This document shows, piece after piece, positions 15,933 to 24,167 of a stretch of 64,000 bases of DNA (positions are counted from its first letter, which is position 1; each line of letters opens with the position of its first letter). The notes under the pieces were generated by a model, which was given only the letters and a program-made list of their open reading frames with translations, was not told where the DNA came from and did no database searches. The DNA is from JAWKSY01 sp041402125. Lineage in GTDB: Bacteria; Planctomycetota; GCA-002687715; DRQF01. A program made the position numbers and the translations under genes. The stretch lies in contig JAWKSY010000004.1 in the NCBI GenBank assembly GCA_041402125.1, forward strand, positions 310,001-374,000. Reading direction: 5' to 3'.

Positions 15933-18491
15933 AAACAGGTCGAGCTCGACGATGCGGAGGCGGTCCTTCTGGAAGAGGGACACGAACTCGACGCGCAGGA
16001 AGCGCGCGCGCACGGTCTCCCCGAGAAGGGCGCGCGGATCCGACTCCTTCTCGATCACGACCTCCCGACTCTCGGCGGGCAGCGCGTCGGCCTGACGCGC
16101 CCACGCGATGCGCAGGCGATCCGGGACGTTCGGGCCGCGGAACGCGAGACCGGAGAAGGACGTCACCTCGCCGAGGTCGATCGTCACCGACAGCGGGAGA
16201 TCGGCCGCGTCCTGCCCGCGGTCGGGCTGCCAGGGTCGGTCCGAGTCGTCGATGAGGAAGGAGGCGCGATGGCGCGCCTCGGCCTCGTCCTTCGCGCCGT
16301 CGGCGGCCACGATCGCCCAGCGCGTCTTCGCGGGACCGAAGCGCTCGCGGCGCTCGGGGCCCAACGTCCCATCGTCGAGGCAGACCCGGGCGCGGAACTC
16401 GCCGCCCTTCGAGAAAGGCACCGGTCCGGAGTAGCGCTTCGAGCGGGCGTCGGGCTCGGATCCGTCCGTCGTGTAGCGGATCGGGGCGCCGGGGATCGCC
16501 GCGCGGATGCCCACCTTGCCGTCGGAGCCGCGCTCGAAGCGCAACGCCGAGACCCGGGGCCGCAGGGTCGCGAGCTTCATCCAGCCGCGATCAGAGTCGG
16601 GCGCGCCGGTGATGAAGAGGCCGCGGTGCCGCGCGCTGAGGACCATCGCGTAGGCGGGGTTCACGAGCCCCTCCTCGCCCATGTAGGGCGAGCCCATGTG
16701 CGCGGTCGTGTGCCGGAGGCCGAATCCGGGCTCCCAGGCGCCGCCGAGATTCCAGCGCCAGGCCTTCATCACCTCGGCGAAGGCCTCGCGGTCGCAGCGA
16801 GCGAGACCCGCGAGCCCCCAGGCGTCGCCCGGGTTCCCGTAGGCGTGGCTGTTGCGCATCCAGGGGTGCCGGCGGCGCATGATCCCGATCATCGCCCGCC
16901 GCATCGCGGGCTTCTCGCTCCGGAGCTCCGACGCCATCGCGAAGAGGCCGGTGCGCGACCAGAACTCCTCCTGATCGCGATAGCTCGCGTTGTAGCCCAT
17001 GCCGCCGTGTCCGCCCTTCTTCTCGGGGTCGGACCAGGCGCTCTCCATGTAGGGGAGCAGGGTCGTCCAGATGCGTGACTCGATCCCGGCCTTGCGGGCG
17101 AGCGCTTCGAAGACGATCAGGTGCGAGGCGGGCGCCATCAGCGCCTTGTTCTCGTAGGGGAGCCCGCTCGGTCCGTGGCCGAGGCAAGGCGTCCCCCACT
17201 TCGAGGTGTGGAAGCCCTCCTCCACCCAGCGCAGCGCGCGCTCGAGGAAGGGACGCACGCGCTCGTCGCCGGTGGCGAGCAGGTACTCGGACAGGAAGAT
17301 GCCCGAGTAGGAGGCGGCCCAGTAGCCGAGGTTGCCGAAGTCCTCCGGGTCCGGGAACTTCGCGAGGTACCACTCGGCGATCTCGACGATCGTGTCGCGA
17401 TCTTGCGGATCGCGGCGGCCGAGGAGCGCCAGCCCGGCGAAGGCGGTCTGGATCCAGTCGTTGCCTCCGTTCGCCCAGGCGCCGTTCTTGCCCCGGTGGG
17501 CGCGGACCCAGGCCAGGAGTTCCTCGTAGAGCCGAGGCGTCGCGGTGTCGTCGAAGGGGAAGTTCTCGGGGAGGGCCGGCCGCGCGACGGGAACGCATTC
17601 GAGGACCCGATCCTCCCGCCAGATCCCGAGCCGCACGCGAGGCTGTTCCGTCGCGAGGGCCCGCTCGACCGCGCGCCCGAGTCTCGCCTCGTGCCCGTCC
17701 TCGAACCACGCCCAGCCCGGCCGACAGCTCGAACGGGGCAGCGGCTCGCCATCGACGCTGAGGATGAGATCGCCCGCGACCAACCCGGCCGCGGCGGCCG
17801 GCGAGCCCTCGCGCACCGAGAGAACGGGCAGCGGTCCGACGCCGTCGATCGTCTGCGCGACGAATCCCAGGGCGCCCGACTCGAGACGGTCGGGTCCGTT
17901 CTGACCGTTCGACTTCGCGAAGCGGATCTCGGCCGGATTCCGCGGCAGGCGGAGGATGGCGAGGTCGCGGATCGTGACGGCGCCGCGCGCCGCGATCCGG
18001 AGCTCGAGCGCGCCGCCCCGCTCGAGACCCGGCAACTCCATGACGATGCGGCCGGTGGTCCGCGCGACGGGAGCGAGACGGTTCGCCTGCACCTTGCTCT
18101 CGCCGCGGGTCGTCTCGATCGCGAGCTCGAGCCCCGCTCCCTCGGCGGCCGCGTCGGCATCGACGACGAGGAGCGCGACCCAGTCCGCGGGATCGACCGG
18201 CCCCTGCGTGGCCTTCCAGGGCTCGAGCTCGGGGATGTCGATCGTTCGCGCGACGCGAGCCCCGGGCGCGAGCCCGAGCCCCGGGGCCCGGAGCGGCGGC
18301 GCCGCCGTCCAGGTGACCTCGCCCTCGACGGACCACCCCTTCGGGGCGAAGGGGCTGCCCTCGGCCGGCACCTTCTTCGGCGCGGGCCGGAAGCCGGGCA
18401 GCGGGACCTCGTCCGCGTGCAGGCCCGCGGCGAGGAGGGCGAGGACGAGTCCCGTCCGGAGGAGGAGCGAGGCGAGCGGACCGGGCGGCAT
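15930..18491 (-). CDS. Large secreted DUF6288-like protein with PDZ and toroid-like domains
   Basis: Encodes 853 aa; the ATG at 18491 gives a signal peptide (LLLRTGLVLALLAAGLHA). Residues 30-200 form a jelly-roll-like region. Residues about 235-310 contain a PDZ-like module (VREGSPAAAAGLVAGDLIL). Residues 330-640 are helical with repeated GNDWIQTAFAGLALLG-type elements and HGPSGLPYENKAL, resembling the alpha/alpha toroid of DUF6288 proteins. Near 690 is a chitobiase-type C-terminal motif (IRYTTDGSEPDARS), and the last 120 residues look like a discoidin-type fold. It is probably extracellular; substrate unknown. A shorter relative is at 24168-25676. Confidence 0.8.
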   Translation of the reverse strand: MPPGPLASLLLRTGLVLALLAAGLHADEVPLPGFRPAPKKVPAEGSPFAPKGWSVEGEVTWTAAPPLRAPGLGLAPGARVARTIDIPELEPWKATQGPVDPADWVALLVVDADAAAEGAGLELAIETTRGESKVQANRLAPVARTTGRIVMELPGLERGGALELRIAARGAVTIRDLAILRLPRNPAEIRFAKSNGQNGPDRLESGALGFVAQTIDGVGPLPVLSVREGSPAAAAGLVAGDLILSVDGEPLPRSSCRPGWAWFEDGHEARLGRAVERALATEQPRVRLGIWREDRVLECVPVARPALPENFPFDDTATPRLYEELLAWVRAHRGKNGAWANGGNDWIQTAFAGLALLGRRDPQDRDTIVEIAEWYLAKFPDPEDFGNLGYWAASYSGIFLSEYLLATGDERVRPFLERALRWVEEGFHTSKWGTPCLGHGPSGLPYENKALMAPASHLIVFEALARKAGIESRIWTTLLPYMESAWSDPEKKGGHGGMGYNASYRDQEEFWSRTGLFAMASELRSEKPAMRRAMIGIMRRRHPWMRNSHAYGNPGDAWGLAGLARCDREAFAEVMKAWRWNLGGAWEPGFGLRHTTAHMGSPYMGEEGLVNPAYAMVLSARHRGLFITGAPDSDRGWMKLATLRPRVSALRFERGSDGKVGIRAAIPGAPIRYTTDGSEPDARSKRYSGPVPFSKGGEFRARVCLDDGTLGPERRERFGPAKTRWAIVAADGAKDEAEARHRASFLIDDSDRPWQPDRGQDAADLPLSVTIDLGEVTSFSGLAFRGPNVPDRLRIAWARQADALPAESREVVIEKESDPRALLGETVRARFLRVEFVSLFQKDRLRIVELDLF

Positions 18492-18759
18492 GGGGCGGCC
18501 CTTCGGTGGGGGCGGGGGGTGGGGTTCGGGGCCCCTGGTCCCGGCCCCGTCGCGCCGTTCATAGCAGGCTGGAGGGCCTCCGTCGGGCCGTCGCCCCCAC
18601 CCCGTCCGGCCTCGAACGCGCGGCGCGGCGCCAAAAATGCGACTTTTGATGACCAATAAGGCCGAAAATCGCCTGATCTGGTCTATTTGCTATCCAACCG
18701 GAGACGATTCGGTCGAATCGGAGTACACTGGGACACAAAGATCACAATGGAGGCCTCAG

Positions 18760-19068
18760 ATGGCCATCTTGGCGGGTAAAAGTCTCATCGACGCCAGCGA
18801 TCCCGAAATCATGGCCGCGATCGGAGCGCGCCTCGCCGCCCTCCGCCGCTCCCAGCGACTCAGCATGGTCGAGGTCGCGCGACGCAGCGGACTCTCCCGA
18901 CGCACCGTCGCCCGGGCCGAGGAGGGCGAGAATCCCACCCTCGCCACCCTGATCCAGCTCCTCCGCGTCTACGGCCGCCTGCCCGCGCTCGAGTCCTTCA
19001 TCCCCGAGCCGCTCGTCTCGCCGATGGAGATCCTCCGTCGCGAGAGAAAGGGGACGTCCCGTGGCTGA
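18760..19068 (+). CDS. hipB: HipB-like HTH antitoxin
   Basis: Encodes 102 aa. The ATG after GGAGGCCTCAG is preferred to one 41 codons upstream that would run through the promoter region. An XRE-type helix-turn-helix covers residues about 25-75, with MVEVARRSGLSRRTVARAEE as the recognition part. The gene overlaps the HipA-like gene by 8 bp, the usual antitoxin-first order. The 268 bp upstream include a stretch clearly richer in A/T than the surroundings, with a possible -10 (TACACT at 18724-18729). That is where the promoter and any autoregulatory operator should lie. Confidence 0.85.
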   Translation: MAILAGKSLIDASDPEIMAAIGARLAALRRSQRLSMVEVARRSGLSRRTVARAEEGENPTLATLIQLLRVYGRLPALESFIPEPLVSPMEILRRERKGTSRG

Positions 19069-20350
19069 GATCCGCGCCCACGCCGAGATCCGCATCTGGG
19101 GCGACACGGTCGGAGCGGTCGTCGAGATCGACGACGGCCGGATCGTCTTCGAGTACGACGAGACCTTCGCGCGCCGCGGGATCGAGATCTCGCCGATCCA
19201 CCTTCCCGTCTCGCGCCCGGGGCCGCAGTCCTTCGAGGAACTCCGACGCAGCCCGGCCTTCGACGGCCTTCCCGGCGTCCTCGCCGACGCCCTCCCGGAC
19301 GCCTTCGGCAACAAGGTGATCCGCGCCTGGTTCGCCGCGCGCGGAGAGACCGAGCGCGCGATGAGTCCCGTCCAGCGGCTCCTCTACGTCGGCGAGCGAG
19401 CGCTCGGCGCGCTGACCTTCCATCCCGCCACCGACCTTCCGCTGCGTCCGGCCGAACGCAACTCGCTCGAGATCGCCGAACTCGTCCGGGGAGCGCGGCA
19501 GATCGTCGAGGGCGACCCCGCGGTGGCGATCCCCGAGATCTATCGCATCGGCTCCTCCGCCGGCGGCATGCGACCGAAGGCGGTCGTCCGCTACGACCCG
19601 ACGACCGAGGAGATCCGCTCGGGCCACGCCCCCGCGCGCCCCGGCGAGCTCGCCTGCATCCTCAAGTTCGACGGCGTGGGCGATGGTTCGGGCACCGACG
19701 CCCTCGGCCGCCCCCTCCCCTTCAACCGGGTCGAGGCCGCCTACGGCACGATGGCGCGCGCGGCGGGACTCGAGACCGCGGACATCCGGGTTCTCGAACA
19801 CGACGGCTACGCCCACCTGCTGATCACGCGCTTCGACGTCGACGACGGCGAGCGCATCCACCAGCACACCTTCGGCGGCCTCGTCCACGTCGACTACAAC
19901 CTGCCCGGCGCCTCCTCCTACGAGGAGTACTTCCGGACCATCCTGCGCCTCGGGATGGCGGGCGGGCGCCTCGAGGAGGCCTACCGCCGCGCCCTCTTCA
20001 ACGTCCTGGCCGTCAACCAGGACGACCACGTCAAGAACCTGTCGTTCCACCTGCGCCGCGGCGGACGCTGGGATCTCGCGCCGGCCTACGACCTCACCTT
20101 CGCCAAGGGACAGGGCTTCACGGCGCGACACCAGATGCGACTCGCCGACAAGACGGGTGACTTCCGCGAATCCGACCTGCTCGACCTCGCCGCCGCCTTC
20201 GGGATCAAGCGCGCCCGGACCCACCTGGACCGCGTCCGGGCGGCCGTCGAGGCGTGGCCCGAACACGCGGCGGCGTTCGACGTCCCGCCGCGGGTCCGGG
20301 AGCAGATCGCGGGCGACCTCGCGACCCGGGCGCGGGAACTCGCCGGCTGA
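19061..20350 (+). CDS. hipA: HipA-family Ser/Thr kinase toxin
   Basis: Encodes 429 aa from a GTG that overlaps hipB. The N-terminal subdomain (residues 1-110) includes FDGLPGVLADALPDAFGN, a recognisable HipA motif. Ser-rich IGSSAGGMRPKAVV near 167 matches the HipA nucleotide-gripping loop, ACILKFDG carries the lysine, and VNQDDHVKN near 317 is the catalytic loop. DLAPAYDLTF near 343 holds the metal-binding Asp. In Escherichia coli HipA phosphorylates glutamyl-tRNA synthetase and induces dormancy; the target here is not known. All catalytic motifs look intact, so the toxin is probably functional. Confidence 0.92.
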   Translation: MAEIRAHAEIRIWGDTVGAVVEIDDGRIVFEYDETFARRGIEISPIHLPVSRPGPQSFEELRRSPAFDGLPGVLADALPDAFGNKVIRAWFAARGETERAMSPVQRLLYVGERALGALTFHPATDLPLRPAERNSLEIAELVRGARQIVEGDPAVAIPEIYRIGSSAGGMRPKAVVRYDPTTEEIRSGHAPARPGELACILKFDGVGDGSGTDALGRPLPFNRVEAAYGTMARAAGLETADIRVLEHDGYAHLLITRFDVDDGERIHQHTFGGLVHVDYNLPGASSYEEYFRTILRLGMAGGRLEEAYRRALFNVLAVNQDDHVKNLSFHLRRGGRWDLAPAYDLTFAKGQGFTARHQMRLADKTGDFRESDLLDLAAAFGIKRARTHLDRVRAAVEAWPEHAAAFDVPPRVREQIAGDLATRARELAG

Positions 20351-20373
20351 ACGGGAGGCGGAGGCGAAGAAGA

Positions 20374-20482
20374 GATGCAGGTACGGTGCCAGTCACCGGA
20401 TGTGCATCCCCGCGGACGACGCCTCGACTTCGATCGCCGGTGCGCGGGATGCATATCCGGTGACTGGCACCGTACCTGCATC
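20374..20482. repeat. Palindromic repeat, copy B (109 bp)
   Basis: Same architecture as copy A, with outer arms GATGCAGGTACGGTGCCAGT and complement. It starts 24 bp after the hipA stop. The rest of the 402 bp gap to the lectin gene shows no gene or motif I can support. Copies B, C and D are nearly identical in both arms and core. Confidence 0.87.
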
Positions 20483-20752
20483 CGGCGATCCGCACCCCGG
20501 GGAGCAAGGGCCGCCTCACCAGCATCCGGATCCTGATTGCGGGCGCCCCGACGCCCGGGCAGAATGCGGGACACGACCGTCGCCGCGACCCGGCCGGACC
20601 CGACCCCCGAATCGAAGCCCCCCCGAGCGCCGCCAGCGCAGCTTCGACGTGATCCGGTCCGCTCTCGTCCTCTGCGAGCCCCATCGCTCCGGAGGCCCAC
20701 GAGCCCGTGTCCCGGACTCCGGTCGTCCCCGACCACCCGACCGGAGAACCTC

Positions 20753-22498
20753 ATGCGCATCGGCCTTCTCGTCCTCGCCCTGGCGCTCGCCGGCCTCCCG
20801 CTCGGCGCCCAGAACATCAGCTATCCCGACTTCTCGAGCGTCACGGGACTGACCCTCAACGGCTCGGCCGCGCAGGCCGCCAACCAGCTCGAGCTCAACC
20901 CCTCGGTGATCTCGAGCAAGGGATCCGTCTTCGCGACCAACCCGGTCATCGTGACCGACGGGTTCGAGACGACCTTCGAGTTCCAGGTCACGCAGCTCGT
21001 GAGCGGCGGCGGCGACGGCCTCAGCTTCGCGATCCACGCCGACCCGCGTCTCGACACCGCGCTCGGCGATCACGCCGCGCAGATGGGCTACGGGCGCTTC
21101 GTGGCGGCCGCGGTCGGCACGGGACTGACCGAGTCGATCGTCATCGAGTTCGACACCTTCGCCAACGGCAACCAGAACGACATCAGCGGCAACTCCGTCA
21201 GCGTGCACACGAACGGCTCGGGGGAGAACGAGGCCAACGAGTCCTTCTCGATCGGCGAGGCCAACGTCGTCCCGAACATGAGCGACGGCCTCCTCCACAC
21301 CGCGCGCATCCGCTACGTCCCCGGCACCCTCGAGGTCTACGTCGACGACCTCGTGAACCCGGTCCTCACCGTGCCCTACGACTTCGCCACCGGCGGCACC
21401 TGGACCTCGAGCGGGATGCCGGTCCCGCCGCCCGTCCTCTTCGGCGGCGGGACGGCCTTCGTCGGCTTCACCGCCGGCTGCGGCGGATCCTTCGAGCGCC
21501 ACCTCCTCTCGAGCTGGGACTTCCAGAGCGCGGCGCACCCCTGCTACGGCGGCACCGTCCAGGACGGCGTCGGCGGCATCGCCGAGATCTTCACCGTCAA
21601 CGGCGAGACCGGTGGCCTCGACCGCACCGTCAAGGTCGGCATCAACGCCCCCATCAACTTCCACCTCGCGCAGCCGCCGGTGAACCCGGCGCCGGCGCAC
21701 TTCGCGATCGTCGGCGCCATCGGCCTGAACGTCCCGATCATCACGAACACGGTCTTCGGCGACATCTGCCTGCCGATCGCCTACTTCAACCCGACCTCGC
21801 CCGTGCTCTTCGTCCTCGCCGACAACCTGATCCAGCTCCCGTCGACGCCGCCGCTCATCCCCTTCGCGTCGCCGACGCCCTGGAACTTCAACCTGCCGGC
21901 GGGCATCCCCTTCCCGGCCGTCTTCACGCTCCAGGGCGCGGTGATCGAGGACAACACGAACCCGAATGCGGTCGCGATCACCAACGGCATCATCGTCGAG
22001 GTCGCGCTCGGCCCGCCCCCGGTGCTGAGCACCGTCTCGCCGGCCGTCCCGCTCGCCGGCCAGACGGTCACCGTCACGGGAAGCGGCTTCCAGCCGGGCA
22101 TGGCGCTCTCGATCAACGGCGTCGCCGAGGCGCTGACGGTGGTCGACGCCAACACCGCGACCTTCGTCGCGGTCGGCGGCTACCCCTGTGACGCTCCGCT
22201 CGTCATCGCCAACCCCGACGGGCAGTTCACGACGGGCACGATCTCGCCCTCGCCGACGATCTCGCTGATCTCGCCGAGCACGGGACCCGCGGCGGGCGGC
22301 GGCATCTTCGTGATCGCGGGCCAGAACTTCACCGCGGGCGCGATGACCGTCACCTTCGGCTCGACGCCGGCGACGGTCTCGAGCAGCAGCGCGTCCTCGA
22401 TCATCGGGAACGCGCCCCCCGGCGCCGTCGGGCCGGTGACGGTCACGATCGTGCGACCGGACGGCTGCCTCGCGACGACGACCTACACGTACCAGTGA
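20753..22498 (+). CDS. Secreted L-type lectin-like protein with IPT/TIG repeats
   Basis: Encodes 581 aa; the ATG preceded by GGAG gives a signal peptide (MRIGLLVLALALAGLPLGA). Residues about 20-235 resemble the legume/L-type lectin sandwich, with LSFAIHADPR, VIEFDTFANGNQND and VSVHTNG supplying the usual Asp/Asn sugar- and metal-binding pattern. A middle region of about 150 residues is unassigned. Residues about 423-495 and 500-581 are two IPT/TIG immunoglobulin-like domains (VTVTGSGFQPGMAL and PSTGPAAGGGIFVIAGQNF). It is probably an extracellular carbohydrate-binding protein. No catalytic site and no obvious partner gene. Confidence 0.82.
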   Translation: MRIGLLVLALALAGLPLGAQNISYPDFSSVTGLTLNGSAAQAANQLELNPSVISSKGSVFATNPVIVTDGFETTFEFQVTQLVSGGGDGLSFAIHADPRLDTALGDHAAQMGYGRFVAAAVGTGLTESIVIEFDTFANGNQNDISGNSVSVHTNGSGENEANESFSIGEANVVPNMSDGLLHTARIRYVPGTLEVYVDDLVNPVLTVPYDFATGGTWTSSGMPVPPPVLFGGGTAFVGFTAGCGGSFERHLLSSWDFQSAAHPCYGGTVQDGVGGIAEIFTVNGETGGLDRTVKVGINAPINFHLAQPPVNPAPAHFAIVGAIGLNVPIITNTVFGDICLPIAYFNPTSPVLFVLADNLIQLPSTPPLIPFASPTPWNFNLPAGIPFPAVFTLQGAVIEDNTNPNAVAITNGIIVEVALGPPPVLSTVSPAVPLAGQTVTVTGSGFQPGMALSINGVAEALTVVDANTATFVAVGGYPCDAPLVIANPDGQFTTGTISPSPTISLISPSTGPAAGGGIFVIAGQNFTAGAMTVTFGSTPATVSSSSASSIIGNAPPGAVGPVTVTIVRPDGCLATTTYTYQ

Positions 22499-22524
22499 TC
22501 GTCGCCGTCTGACTCGACCGCGGA

Positions 22525-22558
22525 ATGCGCGTGCGGTGACCCGTCATCGCACGCGCAT
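22525..22558. repeat. Short inverted repeat after the lectin gene
   Basis: ATGCGCGTGCGGTGA pairs with TCATCGCACGCGCAT around a four-base spacer, with one G-T mismatch. It lies 26 bp after the stop codon and may end transcription, though no T-tract follows. Confidence 0.5.
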
Positions 22559-22568
22559 CCCGCGAAGA

Positions 22569-22677
22569 GATGCAGGTACGGTGCCAGTCACCGGATGTGC
22601 ATCCCCGCGGACGAGGCCTCGACGTCGATCATCGGTGCGCAGGATGCACATCCGGTGACTGGCACCGTACCTGCATC
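22569..22677. repeat. Palindromic repeat, copy C (109 bp)
   Basis: Nearly identical to copy B with a handful of core substitutions; the outer arms are perfect complements. It lies between the lectin/IPT gene and the small membrane protein gene. Confidence 0.88.
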
Positions 22678-22746
22678 CGAGTCGGGCCCCACGCTGACGA
22701 CGGCAGCCCTTGCCTCCCAGGCCGAGGGATCCGAGGATGCGGCGCC

Positions 22747-23166
22747 ATGGCCCTGCTCCTCGCGAACTTCGCCCTCGCGGCCTTCCACTGCGGGCTGATC
22801 TGGACGATCCAGGTCGTCCACTACCCGCTCCTGCGTCGCGTGCCGGCGGAGGACTTCCCGGCGTACCACGCCGCGCACACCCGCGCGATCACCTGGATCG
22901 TCGCCCCGACGATGACGAGCGAGCTCGTCCTGGCGCTCTGGCTCGCGCATCGTGATCGGGACCTGGACTCCCGCGTCGTCTGGGCCGCCGCCCTCGTCGT
23001 GATCGTCTGGGCGGCCACGATCGTCTTCCAGGTCCCGCAGCACGCCCGCCTCGCGCGCGGTCGCGACGAGGCGACGCTCCGCGCCCTCGTCCGCACGAAC
23101 CTCATCCGCACCGCGGCCTGGACGGCGCGCGCGGCGCTGCTCGGCGCCCTGCTCCTCGAGCGCTGA
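22747..23166 (+). CDS. Small four-helix integral membrane protein
   Basis: Encodes 139 aa. Four hydrophobic segments are visible: about 2-22 (LLLANFALAAFHCGLIW), 50-70 (IVAPTMTSELVLALWLAH), 78-98 (VVWAAALVVIVWAATIVF) and 120-138. Short conserved-looking polar motifs (VVHYPLL, YHAAHTR, QVPQHARLARG) lie between them. The pattern recalls small DUF1772-like membrane proteins, but I cannot assign the family firmly. No clear ribosome site is visible; this ATG was chosen because it opens directly into the first helix. Confidence 0.72.
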   Translation: MALLLANFALAAFHCGLIWTIQVVHYPLLRRVPAEDFPAYHAAHTRAITWIVAPTMTSELVLALWLAHRDRDLDSRVVWAAALVVIVWAATIVFQVPQHARLARGRDEATLRALVRTNLIRTAAWTARAALLGALLLER

Positions 23167-23177
23167 TCGGCGTCCGA

Positions 23178-23286
23178 GATGCTCGTACGGTGCCAGTCAC
23201 CGGATGTGCATCCCTGCGGACGACGCCTCGACGTCGATCACCGGTGCGCGGGATGCACATCCGGTGACTGGCACCGTACGAGCATC
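23178..23286. repeat. Palindromic repeat, copy D (109 bp), with adjoining half-element
   Basis: Same element as B and C, but the outermost part of both arms has changed together (GATGCTCGTACGG against CCGTACGAGCATC), so pairing is preserved. It starts 12 bp after the membrane-protein stop. Directly after it, 23290-23328 holds a diverged miniature version (GATTCTCAT ... ATGAGAATT around GTGACTGACACC). It separates convergent genes and may act as a terminator. Confidence 0.87.
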
Positions 23287-23332
23287 CGAGGATTCTCATC
23301 GGGTGACTGACACCGTATGAGAATTCGGGCGG

Positions 23333-24100
23333 TCAGCGCGTGAGCGCGCGCAGGGCGTCGAGTTCGCCGGGGCGGAGCGGGCGGGAAGCGCCGGGGGCGA
23401 GGTCGCCGAGGACGATCGGTCCGAACTCGAGCCGGATGAGGTGGAGGACCTCGAGGCCGATCGCCTCGAAGCGGCGACGGATCTCGCGGTTCTTGCCCTC
23501 GGTGAGGCCGACGCGGAGCCAGGCGCCGGCGGGCGTGTCACGCTCGAGGACGAGGTCCATCGGGCGGTAGCGGACGCCGTCAATGGTGCACGCCGCCGCG
23601 GCCCGCGCGAGGTCCTCGGAGCGGACGCGTCCCTTCACCCGCACGCGGTAGAGGCGGGGAATGGCGCGGCGGGGATCGAGGAGCCGGTCGGCCGCGGCAT
23701 GGTCGTCCGTCAGGAGCAGGAGCCCCGCGCTGGCGCGATCGAGCCGCCCCACCGGGAAGAGACCCGGCGTCGCGCGCGAGCCGAGGAGATCCATGACCGT
23801 CTCGCGGCCTTCGGGATCTCGGACCGTGGTGAGCACGCCGCGCGGCTTGTTGAGGAGGAGCCAGTGCGAGCGCTCCGCCGCCGGCGCCGCGACGGCGCGG
23901 CCGTCGACGGCGATGCGATCCCGCCGCGAATCCACTCGCCGGAGGACGTCGCGTACGGGATCGCCGTTGACGGAGACGCGTCCGGCGCGGACGAGCAGCT
24001 CGGCCTGCTTCCGCGAGGCCACGTGCCACTTCGAAAGCAGCCGCGGCAGGTACTCGGTGGGCGAGGCCCCCGTGCCGCCCTTCGCATCCGCTTCGGTCAC
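23333..24100 (-). CDS. RluB/RsuA-family pseudouridine synthase
   Basis: Encodes 255 aa. Residues about 18-65 are an S4 RNA-binding domain (LPRLLSKWHVASRKQAELLV ... VRAGRVSVNG). The catalytic domain contains LLLNKPRGVLTTV and the active-site Asp in GRLDRASAGLLLLT (about 143). LTEGKNREIRRRFEAIG near 200 is the RluB/RsuA/RluE signature. The enzyme isomerises a uridine in ribosomal RNA (23S for RluB, 16S for RsuA); the exact site cannot be told from sequence alone. The gene stands alone. Confidence 0.92.
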   Translation of the reverse strand: MTEADAKGGTGASPTEYLPRLLSKWHVASRKQAELLVRAGRVSVNGDPVRDVLRRVDSRRDRIAVDGRAVAAPAAERSHWLLLNKPRGVLTTVRDPEGRETVMDLLGSRATPGLFPVGRLDRASAGLLLLTDDHAAADRLLDPRRAIPRLYRVRVKGRVRSEDLARAAAACTIDGVRYRPMDLVLERDTPAGAWLRVGLTEGKNREIRRRFEAIGLEVLHLIRLEFGPIVLGDLAPGASRPLRPGELDALRALTR

Positions 24101-24167
24101 CTGTCTCCTCCGCCACCGGAGTCCCGCCCGCGGACCCGCCCGCGCGCTTCGCCGGTCCGCACCCGAT

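Noticed and set aside
20374..23286. Copies B, C and D considered as a CRISPR-like array
   Set aside because: Spacing is about 2.1 and 0.5 kb with genes between, each copy is itself a palindrome, and no spacers or cas genes are present.
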